NCBI GenBank assembly: GCA_015222985.1
Contig: JADFWI010000369.1
Span: 1 to 6,340, forward strand
Direction: 5' to 3'
Length of the DNA stretch: 6,340 nucleotides
Source of the DNA: Pseudomonadota bacterium
Lineage (GTDB): Bacteria > Desulfobacterota > Desulfobacteria > Desulfobacterales > C00003060
The position numbers were made by a program, and so were the translations under genes. The notes under the pieces are model-generated. The model had not been told where the DNA came from. It worked only from the letters and a program-made list of their open reading frames with translations, and did not search any database. This document shows positions 6,299-6,340 of this stretch, in pieces; position 1 is the stretch's first letter, and each line of letters starts with the position of its first letter.

Positions 6299-6340
6299 AA
6301 CGTCGAACATCGAATCCGCCTTCGGCGGATCGAATGAAAA
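6299..6340 (+). repeat. Heptad-like intergenic repeat with hairpin, cut by window end
   Basis: Bases 6299-6319 read as three related 7-mers, AACGTCG, AACATCG and AATCCGC. They run into a perfect stem, ATCCGCC (6314-6320) with GGCGGAT (6324-6330) around TTC. ATCGAAT occurs on both sides (6309-6315 and 6329-6335). This looks like the start of a dispersed intergenic repeat of the AACGTCG/AACATCG kind found in many environmental bacterial genomes (recalled, not checked). Its far end is outside the window. Confidence 0.5.

Overview
This 6.3 kb window has moderate GC content and five genes, all on the + strand. I see no rRNA, tRNA, IS element, phage gene or CRISPR array. The gene set points to an anaerobic, probably sulfate-reducing or syntrophic member of the Desulfobacterota (former Deltaproteobacteria): a cysteine synthase/cysteinyl-tRNA synthetase fusion, a clostridial-type 2[4Fe-4S] ferredoxin, a beta-oxidation/butyrate-type 3-hydroxyacyl-CoA dehydrogenase and a LarA-like nickel-pincer isomerase. 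The taxonomic assignment is inferred from gene types, not shown directly.

Region 1 (1-3125) is a two-gene unit. The first gene is cut at its 5' end by the window. It encodes a CysM-type PLP-dependent cysteine synthase fused in one reading frame to a CysRS-like domain. The CysRS half keeps its overall fold signatures but has lost or altered several catalytic signatures: the KMSKS loop, one zinc-ligand cysteine, the Gly-rich GGGxD segment and the last position of HIGN. The second gene overlaps it by ATGA and encodes a 345-residue soluble protein of unknown function.

Region 2 (about 3150-3567) is a self-contained ferredoxin unit. It has an AT-rich upstream tract, a sigma70-like promoter, a strong ribosome-binding site, a 61-residue 2[4Fe-4S] ferredoxin, and a perfect 13-bp terminator-like hairpin.

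Region 3 (3651-4786) is a 92-residue acidic protein of unknown function, translationally coupled (ATGA overlap) to a complete 3-hydroxybutyryl-CoA dehydrogenase.

Region 4 (4787-6340) starts with a 193-base gene-free leader that holds a small hairpin and a perfect 7-3-7 palindrome. It is followed by a LarA-family protein with a TTG start set by its Shine-Dalgarno sequence. The last ~40 bases hold a heptad-like, hairpin-bearing intergenic repeat that runs off the window.

Together the genes suggest cysteine/sulfur metabolism next to anaerobic acyl-CoA and 2-hydroxyacid metabolism. Apart from the two ATGA-coupled pairs, nothing in the sequence shows that these units form one pathway. The most unusual item is the fused, active-site-divergent CysRS and its uncharacterised partner.
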